NCBI RefSeq assembly: GCF_013177675.1
Contig: NZ_CP042652.1
Coordinates: 2,852,001-2,916,000, forward strand
Direction of reading: 5' to 3'
Source: Arcobacter acticola
GTDB lineage: Bacteria; Campylobacterota; Campylobacteria; Campylobacterales; Arcobacteraceae
DNA: 64,000 nt
Shown here: positions 1 to 8,556 of the stretch, one piece after another
How positions within the stretch are numbered: position 1 is the first letter of the stretch
How the letters are laid out: every line of letters starts with the position of its first letter
Notes under the pieces: generated by a model
Database searches by the model: none
What the model was told of the DNA's origin: nothing
The model's input: only the letters and a program-made list of their open reading frames with translations
Position numbers and translations under genes: made by a program

Positions 1-604
1 CTATTATATCTCTAGCTTCCTTTCCAAAGATTTTATCAACTTCATACCATGAAGCTGCTTCATCACCTTGCAGTGGATATGTTTTTTTAAGTGGATGATC
101 ATACCAATCATCTGGCATTATCAATCTTTTTAGATTAAAGTGATTAGATACTTTTACACCTAACATATCATACATTTCTCTCTCACTCCAATTTGCTGAT
201 GAGAAAAAAGAAGTTAATGAAGGTATTTCTTCATCTTTTTGTAAGAAACATTTAATTCTTAGTCTTTTGTGTTTTGATAGTGATAAAAATTCATAAAAAA
301 TTTCATATCCATCACGTGCAGCTAAATAATCAATTGCTGATAATTCCATTAACATGTCATACTCTAATTTTTCTTTTAGAAGTTTTACACATGAAATTAA
401 GAAACTTTTATCAATAATAATTACTAAGTGAGTATGTTCAATATAAGCTTTTTGAACATTAATACTATAGTTGATTTCTTCAAAATCTTTTGCAAAGATT
501 TCATCTGAATCTATTGGAAATCGTGGAACGGGAGGAGATACGAAAAATCTATCTGAAAAATAAGCTTGTCTTTGAACATTATCTTTTGGAGTATATTTTC
601 TCAT
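1..604 (-). CDS. nuoC: NADH-quinone oxidoreductase subunit C (partial, 3' end outside window)
   Basis: Peripheral-arm subunit of respiratory complex I, adjoining the quinone-reducing module. I translated the minus strand from the ATG at 604; the frame stays open to the window edge (201 codons), so the C-terminus is missing. The segment WSEREMYDMLG followed by PDDWYDHPLKKTYPLQG is the family signature of the 30-kDa subunit. The start overlaps the nuoB stop by one base (TAATG), so translation is probably coupled. Order nuoA-nuoB-nuoC is the usual operon order. Confidence 0.93.
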   Translation of the reverse strand, partial: MRKYTPKDNVQRQAYFSDRFFVSPPVPRFPIDSDEIFAKDFEEINYSINVQKAYIEHTHLVIIIDKSFLISCVKLLKEKLEYDMLMELSAIDYLAARDGYEIFYEFLSLSKHKRLRIKCFLQKDEEIPSLTSFFSSANWSEREMYDMLGVKVSNHFNLKRLIMPDDWYDHPLKKTYPLQGDEAASWYEVDKIFGKEARDII

Positions 605-1113
605 TACACTAACCTCTTTTTCTTAATAGCTCTAAAAATTGATTCTTTTCTGATTTTTTGCTGAAGTGTCATAAGTGCATATTGTAGTGTTTCCGGTCTT
701 GGTGCACAGCCTGGAAGATAAATATCAACAGGGATAATTCTATCTGCACCTTGAACAGTTGCATATGTGTTAAACATTCCACCTGTATTTGCACATGATC
801 CCATTGAAATAACCCATTTAGGATCTGGCATTTGATCATATAATCTTCTCATGAATTCAGCATGTTTTTTTGTTAAAGTTCCTGCGATTATTAAAACATC
901 TGATTGTCTAGGACTTGCTCTAAAAATTGTTCCAAATCTATCGAAATCATATCTAGAAGCTCCTGTTGCCATCATTTCAATAGCACAACATGCTAATCCG
1001 TAAGTCATTGGCCATAATGAATTAGAACGACCAAAATTAACTAATTTATCAATAGTTGTTAGTTTAATTGCCGTTGCATTATCTTGTAAATAATTTATTT
1101 TATGCTGTGCCAC
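604..1113 (-). CDS. nuoB: NADH-quinone oxidoreductase subunit B
   Basis: Complex I subunit that holds the terminal iron-sulfur cluster N2, which passes electrons to quinone. The four expected cysteine ligands are visible: the tandem pair C42-C43 in [11 protein letters not shown]107 in [10 protein letters not shown] and C136 in PGCAPRPE. The length of 169 residues is normal. It overlaps the end of nuoA by 19 bp and ends in a TAATG overlap with nuoC, so the three genes are tightly coupled. Confidence 0.97.
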   Translation of the reverse strand: MAQHKINYLQDNATAIKLTTIDKLVNFGRSNSLWPMTYGLACCAIEMMATGASRYDFDRFGTIFRASPRQSDVLIIAGTLTKKHAEFMRRLYDQMPDPKWVISMGSCANTGGMFNTYATVQGADRIIPVDIYLPGCAPRPETLQYALMTLQQKIRKESIFRAIKKKRLV

Positions 1114-1484
1114 TCAAGTGCTCCTTTTTTCCATGCGTATAAAAAGCCTATTGCTAAAATAGTAAAGAATAGTATCATCTCAACAAAACCAAACCATCCA
1201 AGAAGTTTAAAGTTAATTGCCCAAGGGAACATAAATATAATCTCTACATCAAATAAAATAAACAATAAGGCAGTTAAATAAAATTGCGTTGATATTGTGT
1301 TTGGTTGTTTTGTAACTTCTGGCCCACACTCATAAAGTGTTGTTTTTAATTTTTCTGTGTCAAGTCTTGCAATTTTTCTACTTACATATCTTGCTAGCCA
1401 TACGGTTGCACCAAAAGCACCAAATGTTACAATAAACATAACAAATGCACCAAAATAGGGATGTGCAAATTCCATGTGTGTCAT
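1095..1484 (-). CDS. nuoA: NADH-quinone oxidoreductase subunit A
   Basis: Small inner-membrane subunit of complex I. Three hydrophobic helices are visible at about residues 12-33, 64-86 and 95-117, with the conserved acidic stretch [11 protein letters not shown] in the second. An AAAGGA ribosome binding site (1493-1498, minus strand) stands 8 bases before the ATG at 1484. A second in-frame ATG lies three codons in but is less well spaced. It is the first gene of the nuo operon in this window. Confidence 0.95.
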   Translation of the reverse strand: MTHMEFAHPYFGAFVMFIVTFGAFGATVWLARYVSRKIARLDTEKLKTTLYECGPEVTKQPNTISTQFYLTALLFILFDVEIIFMFPWAINFKLLGWFGFVEMILFFTILAIGFLYAWKKGALEWHSIK

Positions 1485-1794
1485 TTAATCTATCCTTTTA
1501 AAGCTAAAAGTTTTAATCTACAAATACAATACTAAATTTGTGATAAATAGCCACTTATATAATAATTATGAATAATATTGTAACCTAATAAAAATAAGCT
1601 TATACTTTAATGTTTTTCTAAGGATAAAAGCTAAATTGGTACAAAAAGAAACATTAAATCTATAGTAAAATTTTTATAATAAAAAAGTATAATTTATTAA
1701 TTTCTTAAAATATTATTAATTATAATGATTAATTATACTTTTTAAAGATGAGATATTTGTGATATTTTTTAAATAACATTTTCGTTAAGTAAGT
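1485..1794 (-). promoter_or_regulatory. Non-coding region upstream of nuoA
   Basis: This 310-base, very AT-rich gap separates the end of the AAA ATPase gene from nuoA, all on the minus strand. It must hold the nuo promoter, but several TATAAT-like boxes occur and I cannot choose one. It also contains a 12-bp perfect inverted repeat (1682-1693 with 1732-1743) followed on the minus strand by a T-rich stretch, which could end transcription from the ATPase gene. The long AT-rich loop makes that uncertain. Confidence 0.4.
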
Positions 1795-3528
1795 TTAGAA
1801 AAAACCTACTTTATTTTCACTGTCAAATTGACCTTTTTGCTCTTTTGTAATTTGCTCTTTGAAATTTTCAACTTTAAAAATTGGCTCATCGCTAACAGCT
1901 ATTTTATAAGCTGTATTTTTAATTACAAGCTCTATTTGTCCACCCGTTAGTTCATATTTAGCTAACTCTTCAATATCAAAGTCTTTTTCTAAAGGAAGAG
2001 ATGATGGAATTAATTTTTTCCATAAATCCAATCTTTGAGCTTTATTTGGTTTTACAAATTCAATTTTATAATTAAATCTTCTAGAAAATGCCTTATCAAG
2101 ATTTTCAAGTAAATTTGTTGTTGCAATTAATATTCCATCGAATCTTTCAATCTGTTCTAAAAAGATATTTTGCATTTGATTATGCATCTTATCACTACTA
2201 CTTACTCCTCCAGAAGCTCGTGCGCTTAAAAACTGATCTGCTTCATTTAGTAACAATACAGGTTCTGATTTTGTTTGAGTTCTAAGTTCATAGTATTTAT
2301 CAAAAATACTTCTTACATTTTTTTCACTTTCACCTATATACATAGATAAAATTTTTGAACAATCAAAACTTAATACCTCTTTTTTAAGAGATCTAGCAAG
2401 TGCAAGGGCTGTTAATGTTTTACCAGTTCCTGCAACACCATAAAAGATTATTTTAGCTTCTATTCCTCTTTTTTTATCTTTAATTCCCCATTGTTTAAGT
2501 CTATTAATAACAGTTTTATCAACTTGTTTTAACAATGAATCTAAAGTTTCTTTTGTTTTTTCATTTAAAACTACGTCATCTAAAGATTTTGTTGTTGAGA
2601 TTAACTCAAACATCTCTTGCTCTTTTATAACTGTATCAAGTTTTATTTTTCCTACATTTGTAGATTTTTTTGTTGGATGTGAAATTTTATATAATACCTC
2701 ATCAGGAATATAAAAATTTCTATTAATTCCTCCAAATGGAGTTAAAACTTCATCATAATCAATCAATGATTTTGAAACTAAAGTTGAGCTTTCTTCTAAT
2801 AGACTTCTGTATTTGATTTTTTCATAATCATCGCTTGAAATTAATTCAATCAAAGAGTTCATATCTCTTAAGCTTCCATCTCCACCTGAATACTCTTCTT
2901 TTAATAGAGCTAAAAACAATGTTTGTTCTTGTTCGTCTAAATCATTATCTTTGAAGAAATCCACAAGCATAATTGCGTTATTTGTAACTTTGATTCTCTC
3001 TTTAATTCTATTTTCCAATAAAATTAATTTTGATTTTAATCTATTTGAACTTGGACTATTTACATCAAAGTTTTTTCTTACTACATTTAACTGCTGTGCT
3101 AAATCTATTCTAAAAAATTGATCTTGTAAATATTCTAAATGATCAGAGTAATTCTTAATCTCAGGAAGGATGAAATCATTGCTTCCATTTTCAAGCATTT
3201 TTAAATATGCACTTGAAAGAGAGATACTTGAATTGATAAGTTCAAGTTTTGATACTTCACTAAGTTTAACTTGATCAAATGATACTTGAACAATCCAACC
3301 AAACTCTAAAAGTGATTTAATCAAATCGAGTTTTTCTAAATGTTTATAAGTTTTTAAATCATAAAACTCACCTAATACGTCAATAACACCTAAAGTATCT
3401 CTACCATTTACATACTCTTTAGACATATATTGTAAAATTTTTGCTTCTTCAACAGAACATTTTAATTGTGTATAGAATGTAGTTGATTCTACATTTTGTG
3501 CTTTTATAAAGTTTATAACTTCTTTCAT
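1795..3528 (-). CDS. AAA-family ATPase
   Basis: Cytoplasmic AAA+ ATPase of 577 residues; substrate unknown. The C-terminal half is the ATPase module: Walker A GVAGTGKT at 364-371, Walker B-like VLLLNEAD at 424-431, sensor 1 in IATTN near 472, and paired arginines in FSRRF near 483 as arginine finger. The first 350 residues are helical without a recognised domain. The Walker B aspartate is replaced by asparagine while the catalytic glutamate stays; I recall such NEAD variants in a bacterial AAA subfamily, so the protein is probably active. A small membrane-anchored protein lies 15 bp upstream on the same strand. Confidence 0.85.
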   Translation of the reverse strand: MKEVINFIKAQNVESTTFYTQLKCSVEEAKILQYMSKEYVNGRDTLGVIDVLGEFYDLKTYKHLEKLDLIKSLLEFGWIVQVSFDQVKLSEVSKLELINSSISLSSAYLKMLENGSNDFILPEIKNYSDHLEYLQDQFFRIDLAQQLNVVRKNFDVNSPSSNRLKSKLILLENRIKERIKVTNNAIMLVDFFKDNDLDEQEQTLFLALLKEEYSGGDGSLRDMNSLIELISSDDYEKIKYRSLLEESSTLVSKSLIDYDEVLTPFGGINRNFYIPDEVLYKISHPTKKSTNVGKIKLDTVIKEQEMFELISTTKSLDDVVLNEKTKETLDSLLKQVDKTVINRLKQWGIKDKKRGIEAKIIFYGVAGTGKTLTALALARSLKKEVLSFDCSKILSMYIGESEKNVRSIFDKYYELRTQTKSEPVLLLNEADQFLSARASGGVSSSDKMHNQMQNIFLEQIERFDGILIATTNLLENLDKAFSRRFNYKIEFVKPNKAQRLDLWKKLIPSSLPLEKDFDIEELAKYELTGGQIELVIKNTAYKIAVSDEPIFKVENFKEQITKEQKGQFDSENKVGFF

Positions 3529-3543
3529 TCTATTTCTATAATC

Positions 3544-3897
3544 CTATTTATTTAATTTGTTTTCTAGATTTTTGAAAAATGGATCTAAGATTTCTTTTTC
3601 TTTAAATTCAATTTTAAAATCACTATTTATTACTATATTCAGTTTATCTACTCTTAAATCTTTTATATCTTTGTAGTTTATACTTCTTGAATTTTTATTA
3701 ATATCAATTGTAAAACTATTTTCTATTTCAGTGAAATAATCATCGCATAATGCCTTATATGAGCCTTTTGAATACACTATATCTTGACAGTTATTATTTT
3801 GAAGATATTGTTTTATTTCGTTTAAGTTAGATTGATTATGTAGATTTAATGCAATTATAATTAATGCAATAAATAAAAATAGTCCTATAAAAATCAT
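3544..3897 (-). CDS. Small membrane-anchored protein of unknown function
   Basis: 117-residue protein with one strongly hydrophobic N-terminal segment (about residues 2-18) followed by a soluble, charged domain containing two cysteines (NNCQD and ALCDD). This suggests a single-pass protein with its domain outside the cytoplasm or held at the membrane. I do not recognise the family. It lies 15 bp upstream of the AAA ATPase gene on the same strand and is probably co-transcribed with it. Confidence 0.6.
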   Translation of the reverse strand: MIFIGLFLFIALIIIALNLHNQSNLNEIKQYLQNNNCQDIVYSKGSYKALCDDYFTEIENSFTIDINKNSRSINYKDIKDLRVDKLNIVINSDFKIEFKEKEILDPFFKNLENKLNK

Positions 3898-4005
3898 TTA
3901 AACTCCCAGTAAAAATAATATAATACTGCAATAAGTCTTAACTACTTATGAATAAAAAACCTGATAGAATAAGCAAAATTACTTGAGTAAATAAAAAGGA
4001 TTCCA

Positions 4006-4623
4006 ATGTTTAAACTTGTTACTTCTTCTTTTACAGCAATAACACTTTCAATATTTTTATTAAATGGTTGTGTTGACCATAGTGAAGCTTTGAAAGTATT
4101 ACCTAATGAACTAGCAATAGCAGATCAATGTAAAAACACAAATGCAAAATATGAAATGGATTGTTATGATTTAATTTCATATAAAAACTCTTTTGCACAA
4201 TTAAGACTTGGATTAAATGCGCAACTTAGCGGAAATTATAATGAGGCACTACAACGATATTTATATGCAAAAGAAAAAGGGAACTTTTATGTTAACTCTT
4301 TGTTAGCAGAACTATATAATAATGGCTTTGGTGTTGAGAAAAATGAAGAAACCGTTATTAAATTATTAGAAGAAGTAAAAGATGTTGATCCAATAGCAGC
4401 ATACAAACTATCTTATAACTATTTAGCAAAACAAGATTATAAAAAAGCCGTTAAGCTTTTAACTTATGCTGCTGAAAATAACGTAAAACCTGCACAATCT
4501 GAACTATCAAAAATTTATAGCAATTCAGAGATTATAGATACAGATTTAGAAAAAAGCATCTATTGGAATGACTTATACCAAGACAAATCTGATAGTTTTA
4601 TGAAAAGAATATATGGAAAATAA
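4006..4623 (+). CDS. Lipoprotein with Sel1/TPR-like repeats
   Basis: 205-residue predicted lipoprotein. A signal peptide ends in the lipobox LLNGC, giving a lipidated Cys22. The mature part consists of helical Sel1/TPR-like repeats (for example LLAELYNNGFGVEKN and AYKLSYNYLAKQDYKKAV), which usually mediate protein contacts. The start is supported by an AAAAGGA box before the ATG. The next gene starts directly after the stop codon and encodes a clearly related lipoprotein, so the two arose by tandem duplication. Function unknown. Confidence 0.8.
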   Translation: MFKLVTSSFTAITLSIFLLNGCVDHSEALKVLPNELAIADQCKNTNAKYEMDCYDLISYKNSFAQLRLGLNAQLSGNYNEALQRYLYAKEKGNFYVNSLLAELYNNGFGVEKNEETVIKLLEEVKDVDPIAAYKLSYNYLAKQDYKKAVKLLTYAAENNVKPAQSELSKIYSNSEIIDTDLEKSIYWNDLYQDKSDSFMKRIYGK

Positions 4624-5289
4624 ATGATAAGAAAAATACTACTACCTACTGCTGTACTTTTTATGTTTACAGCTTGTTCTATGAAAATGCCGACATTCTC
4701 TATGCCATCGTTTTCAATGCCTTCTTTTTTTGATTCTGAGGATAAAGATTTACTTAGTTTAAAAGAGGCAAATCTTTGTCAAGAAATTGAAAGTTTAGAT
4801 TCAAAACTTACATGTTATAAAAAAATAGTAGATAAGAACTCTTATGCTCAACTTAGAATGGGTACATATTATGCTGATAAAAAAGAGTATAAAGATGCAG
4901 TTAAATATCTAGAGCAAGCAAAAAGCAATGATAATATTTACGCAAATCTTGCCTTAGCCTTTTTATATTATAAAGGTGATGGAGTTAAAAAAGATATAGA
5001 TAAGTCTTTTGAATTACTAAAAGAATCAAGTAATATTGATCCAAATGCAGCTTATCAATTAGCAAGATTTTATCTTCAAGGTATAAATACTAAAATAGAT
5101 AATCAAAAAGGAGTAGAATTAATAAATTTTGCTGCTTCAAAAGGTGTATCTACAGCTCAAAAGATGTTAATAAATATTCATAGAGAAGGTTCGTTTGAAC
5201 AACCTCGTGATCAAAAGAAAGTTGAATATTGGGAAAACATAGTAAAACAAAACAAAGAAGATACTACATTTAAAGTTTATAAACTTTAA
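4624..5289 (+). CDS. Lipoprotein with Sel1-like repeats (paralogue of upstream gene)
   Basis: 221-residue predicted lipoprotein. The signal peptide ends in FTAC (lipobox), followed by a short repetitive linker with three copies of a PxFSMPSF-like unit, then Sel1-like repeats (AFLYYKGDGVKKDIDKSF, YLQGINTKIDNQKG). The YAQLRMG segment aligns with FAQLRLG of the preceding gene. It begins at the base after the upstream stop codon, so the pair is one operon. Likely an envelope scaffold protein; its partner is unknown. Confidence 0.8.
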   Translation: MIRKILLPTAVLFMFTACSMKMPTFSMPSFSMPSFFDSEDKDLLSLKEANLCQEIESLDSKLTCYKKIVDKNSYAQLRMGTYYADKKEYKDAVKYLEQAKSNDNIYANLALAFLYYKGDGVKKDIDKSFELLKESSNIDPNAAYQLARFYLQGINTKIDNQKGVELINFAASKGVSTAQKMLINIHREGSFEQPRDQKKVEYWENIVKQNKEDTTFKVYKL

Positions 5290-5308
5290 TCTACAAACTA
5301 AAACAATA

Positions 5309-5872
5309 CTACTTTTTTTCTAGTCCATAGAAAAAAAGTTCTATTGTGTCATTAATGATATTTTTTGTATCATATTTCTCTATTAAATAACTCTCAATAA
5401 AACCATCTGATAATTTTTTAAACAGCGTAGATAGATGCTTATAATTGATGTTTTTATTTGGATAAAGTTGTTTAAACTGTCTTATTAAAAATTCATATAT
5501 TTCATCAACTATTGGATGATTTGAAATATCTAACTTATGGAAAAAATATGGATCAGTTGTATTATCATCAATTTGAATAAATATCTCATATTTACAAGAT
5601 AAATATAATTCAAGATTTTCTTTTGGATTGTTTGTCTCTTTAGATTTTAGAGTATCTAGAAAGTTTTGAAGTTTTGAAATAAGATATTCTAAATATAAAT
5701 TTTCTTTTGAAGTAAATAGATTATAGATTGTTCCAACAGATATTTCCAACTCCTTTGCTAAATGTGATATTTTAAAACTTTTATACCCATATCTATCAAA
5801 ATATTCAGTTGCTGCTTTTAAATACAAATCTTTTTTTACTTTAATTAATTCTTCATTTATTTTATTCTTCAT
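5309..5872 (-). CDS. TetR/AcrR-family transcriptional regulator
   Basis: 187-residue one-component regulator. Residues about 12-60 form the TetR helix-turn-helix (FDRYGYKSFKISHLAKEL, then EISVGTIYNLFTSKENLY), and the remainder is the helical ligand-binding domain with no recognisable ligand. It diverges from the 6011 gene and the SulP transporter. A good inverted-repeat operator candidate lies between them, so it probably represses that operon and itself. Its last codons contain half of a perfect 12-bp hairpin. Confidence 0.85.
   Translation of the reverse strand: MKNKINEELIKVKKDLYLKAATEYFDRYGYKSFKISHLAKELEISVGTIYNLFTSKENLYLEYLISKLQNFLDTLKSKETNNPKENLELYLSCKYEIFIQIDDNTTDPYFFHKLDISNHPIVDEIYEFLIRQFKQLYPNKNINYKHLSTLFKKLSDGFIESYLIEKYDTKNIINDTIELFFYGLEKK
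5311..5339. terminator. Hairpin overlapping the 3' end of the TetR gene
   Basis: ACTTTTTTTCTA (5311-5322) and TAGAAAAAAAGT (5328-5339) form a perfect 12-bp stem around a 5-nt loop. The A/T runs give a U tract on both strands. It lies 22 bp after the lipoprotein stop and inside the last codons of the convergent TetR gene, so it can terminate both transcripts. Confidence 0.65.
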
Positions 5873-5921
5873 TTATATCCATAATTTTTTTATGATTATA
5901 ATTTAATTAATATTAAAAACA

Positions 5922-5967
5922 AAATTGAACTATAAATAATAAATTGAACTTAATTCATTATTAAGTT
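5922..5967. promoter_or_regulatory. Candidate TetR operator
   Basis: In the divergent gap, AACTTAAT (5947-5954) and ATTAAGTT (5960-5967) form a perfect inverted repeat with a 5-nt spacer. The decamer AAATTGAACT occurs at 5922-5931 and again at 5941-5950. Symmetry and position between the TetR gene and the transporter operon suit a repressor site. Confidence 0.45.
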
Positions 5968-6010
5968 TATTTGATTTAAAATCTATTTTACATTGAAACT
6001 TAGGATTCAC

Positions 6011-6628
6011 ATGAATTTCAACCCACAAATAAAATTAAAACTTTTAAGAGATTTTAAAACTGACGCATTATTAATCTATATAAAAACAGTAATTGAAGAA
6101 CTTCTAGAAAACATAAAAAAAGGAAGTTATAAAATTGATTTAGGAAATGATGAGTTTAATTTAGAGATTGAAGAAAATATCAAAATATTAAACTCTCATC
6201 TTAGTAAGACAATTATAAATGCTTATGAATTAAAAGCATTTATGTCTTATAGTCAAATAAAAACAAAAAATAGCAAACTTCTTCCAAATGATGAAGCCTT
6301 AGTTTTTTATTATAATTCAATAGTAAAACAAATAGAAACAAGTCTTCAAGAAGGTGATATCTGGATTCCTGAACAAATAATATTATCACTTCTTAGTGAA
6401 TGGATTTTAGAAGAGAACAAATCACTTACTTTATACCCATTTTTAAATGATATTGATTATTTAAAATTACTTAGTCATTATGAAAATGCTCGAAATAATG
6501 AAAAGAAGAACTCTTTACGTGAAAATGTAATAGAAATGTACAAAATTTCATCATCAATGATAAAAAGGCTTAAAAATTCAAAATATAGAGTAGATACTTC
6601 AAGAAAGTCTAAAAAGAGAAATAAATGA
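6011..6628 (+). CDS. Hypothetical protein upstream of SulP transporter
   Basis: 205-residue helical, lysine- and glutamate-rich soluble protein with no family I recognise. I place the start at the ATG at 6011, which has AGGA (6002-6005) five bases ahead; a TTG at 5993 in the same frame lacks such a site. Its stop overlaps the transporter start (ATGA), so both are translated from one message. The basic C-terminus (TSRKSKKRNK) is notable. It may assist or regulate the transporter, by context only. Confidence 0.65.
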   Translation: MNFNPQIKLKLLRDFKTDALLIYIKTVIEELLENIKKGSYKIDLGNDEFNLEIEENIKILNSHLSKTIINAYELKAFMSYSQIKTKNSKLLPNDEALVFYYNSIVKQIETSLQEGDIWIPEQIILSLLSEWILEENKSLTLYPFLNDIDYLKLLSHYENARNNEKKNSLRENVIEMYKISSSMIKRLKNSKYRVDTSRKSKKRNK

Positions 6629-8256
6629 AAAGCAATATTCTATCTGGTTTAACAGTTGGTATTGTTGCACTTCCATTATCTATGGCATTAGCAATTGCAA
6701 CAGGAGTTCCACCTCAACTTGGACTGTATACTGCAATAATTGCAGGTTTTTTTGCAAGTATTTTTGGTAGTAGTAAAATAAATATTTCAGGTCCAACTGC
6801 TGCTTTTGTGGTTATTTTAATTCCTATTGTTCAAGAGTTTGGTGTTTCTGGACTTCTAATTTGTGGTTTATTATCTGGAATTATTCTTATATTAATAGGA
6901 GTTTTAAAACTAGGTACTATAATAGAACTTATTCCTTATCCTGTAACAGTAGGGTTTACTTCTGGAATTGCAGTTGTTATTGCAACTTTTCAAATAAAAG
7001 ATTTCTTCGGTCTTACAATAGAAAATTTTAGTGGTTCTTATATAGATAAAATTATTATACTATTTAACTCTTTTCATACTTTTGATACAGCAGAATTATT
7101 AACAGGTTTATTCACTCTTTTTTTATTGGTTTTATGGCAAAAAACTAAAAGTAAAATACCCTCTGCGCTTATCGCACTTAGTTTTGCAACAGTAATTGTA
7201 ACTTTTTTAAATATGAATATTCCTTCTCTTAATATTTCAACAATTGCATCTACTTTTTCTTATGAAATAGGAGAATTAAAAGGAAATGGAATTCCCCCTA
7301 TTCCTTTACAATTTACTTTGCCATGGAGTTATTTAAATACTGATGATATTAATTTAGATTTATTTTACAAACTACTTCCACATAGTATTGCTATTGCAAT
7401 CTTAGGAGCTTTAGAATCTTTATTATGTGCTGTAATTAGTGATGGTATGACTGGAAATAAAACCAATCCAAATAAAGAGCTGATTGGCCAAGGAATTACA
7501 AATATAATTGTTCCTTTTTTCGGAGGAATTCCTGCAACTGCTGCAATTGCTAGAACTGTTGTAAATATAAAATCAGGAGGAACTTCAAAAGTATCTTCGA
7601 TTGTTCATTCTTTGTTTATTTTAGTTTCAATTATATTTTTATCTTCATATTTATCATATTTACCAATGGCTTCACTTTCTGCTTTACTTTTTGTAGTTGC
7701 TTGGAATATGTCAGAGGTAAAACACTTCATAAATATAATAAAAGTGGCGCCTAAAGATGATGTTTATGTTCTTTTGGCTTGTTTTTCTTTAACTGTTTTA
7801 TTTGATATGCAAATTGCAGTTGCCATTGGTATTGGATTAGCTTCAGTTTTATTTATAAAAAGAACCATTGATTTATATTCAATTGAACTTATAAATACAA
7901 AAACATCTGCTATTCACCCAAATATCCCTGAAAATATTTCTATTTATGATATAAATGGTCCAATGTTTTTTGGAGCTGCTCAAAATGCTTTGAAAACTTT
8001 GCTAAATGCAAATGAAGATACAGATGTGGTGATTTTAAATATGCAAAATGTAACTATGATTGATATGACTGCAATGGTTGCTCTTAAATCAATCGTAGAT
8101 AATTTTAAAAGAAAAAATAAAAAGCTTATTTTTTCTGGTTTAAATGCAAGAATTGTAAAAAAATTAACTAAAGCAAAATTTGAATTTGATGATATAAATT
8201 TAAAAACTTTTGATAATTTAGAAGATTCAATAAACTACTCAAAAACTGTAATATAA
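6625..8256 (+). CDS. SulP-family (SLC26A-like) anion transporter with STAS domain
   Basis: 543-residue inner-membrane permease of the SulP/SLC26 family, which carries sulfate, bicarbonate, dicarboxylates or similar anions. The first 420 residues hold ten or more hydrophobic helices, including the hallmark GLYTAIIAGFFASIFGSS segment and the SGPTAA motif. Residues about 435-540 form a cytoplasmic STAS domain (VVILNMQNVTMIDMTAM). The substrate cannot be told from sequence. It overlaps the preceding gene by four bases. Its last codons are part of an 18-bp palindrome shared with the convergent gene. Confidence 0.92.
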   Translation: MKSNILSGLTVGIVALPLSMALAIATGVPPQLGLYTAIIAGFFASIFGSSKINISGPTAAFVVILIPIVQEFGVSGLLICGLLSGIILILIGVLKLGTIIELIPYPVTVGFTSGIAVVIATFQIKDFFGLTIENFSGSYIDKIIILFNSFHTFDTAELLTGLFTLFLLVLWQKTKSKIPSALIALSFATVIVTFLNMNIPSLNISTIASTFSYEIGELKGNGIPPIPLQFTLPWSYLNTDDINLDLFYKLLPHSIAIAILGALESLLCAVISDGMTGNKTNPNKELIGQGITNIIVPFFGGIPATAAIARTVVNIKSGGTSKVSSIVHSLFILVSIIFLSSYLSYLPMASLSALLFVVAWNMSEVKHFINIIKVAPKDDVYVLLACFSLTVLFDMQIAVAIGIGLASVLFIKRTIDLYSIELINTKTSAIHPNIPENISIYDINGPMFFGAAQNALKTLLNANEDTDVVILNMQNVTMIDMTAMVALKSIVDNFKRKNKKLIFSGLNARIVKKLTKAKFEFDDINLKTFDNLEDSINYSKTVI

Positions 8257-8282
8257 AAATAAATTTTATTTTTATATTACAG
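8246..8282. terminator. Near-perfect palindrome shared by two convergent gene ends
   Basis: CTGTAATATAAAAATAAA (8246-8263) and its exact reverse complement (8265-8282) are separated by one T. The palindrome contains the stop codons of both convergent genes, so both proteins end in Val-Ile. The A/T-rich flanks provide U tracts in each direction, consistent with a bidirectional terminator or processing site. Confidence 0.65.
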
Positions 8283-8502
8283 CATCTACCTCAAAGTGAA
8301 AATAATCTTCAATTTTACTTGAAGTAAAATCAACATAATCTTTTGAAATTATTTCGTAATTTAAAGGAATAATTTCATTTGCTAAACTAATTTTTTTATA
8401 ATCTAAATCTAAAAGATGAGTAAATTTATTTGTTAACTCTTTTACTGTTATTGAAGTATCAAAGTTATTTGGATCAAATGGAATTTTTGTTTTATTTTTC
8501 AT
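8272..8502 (-). CDS. Small hypothetical protein
   Basis: 76-residue acidic protein of unknown function, without signal peptide or membrane segment. The ATG at 8502 follows a weak AAGG-type site. It converges on the SulP gene with only 15 bp between the stop codons. I recognise no domain, but the frame is clean and fills the gap between two well-supported genes. Confidence 0.55.
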   Translation of the reverse strand: MKNKTKIPFDPNNFDTSITVKELTNKFTHLLDLDYKKISLANEIIPLNYEIISKDYVDFTSSKIEDYFHFEVDAVI

Positions 8503-8556
8503 ATAAATTGCCTTAAAGGTTTTTATACTCTATACACAAATCATTCCATTTAAAAT

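Noticed and set aside
1682-1743. Inverted repeat upstream of nuoA as a firm terminator
   Set aside because: The arms are AT-only apart from one pair and are 38 nt apart, so I mention it only within the intergenic entry.
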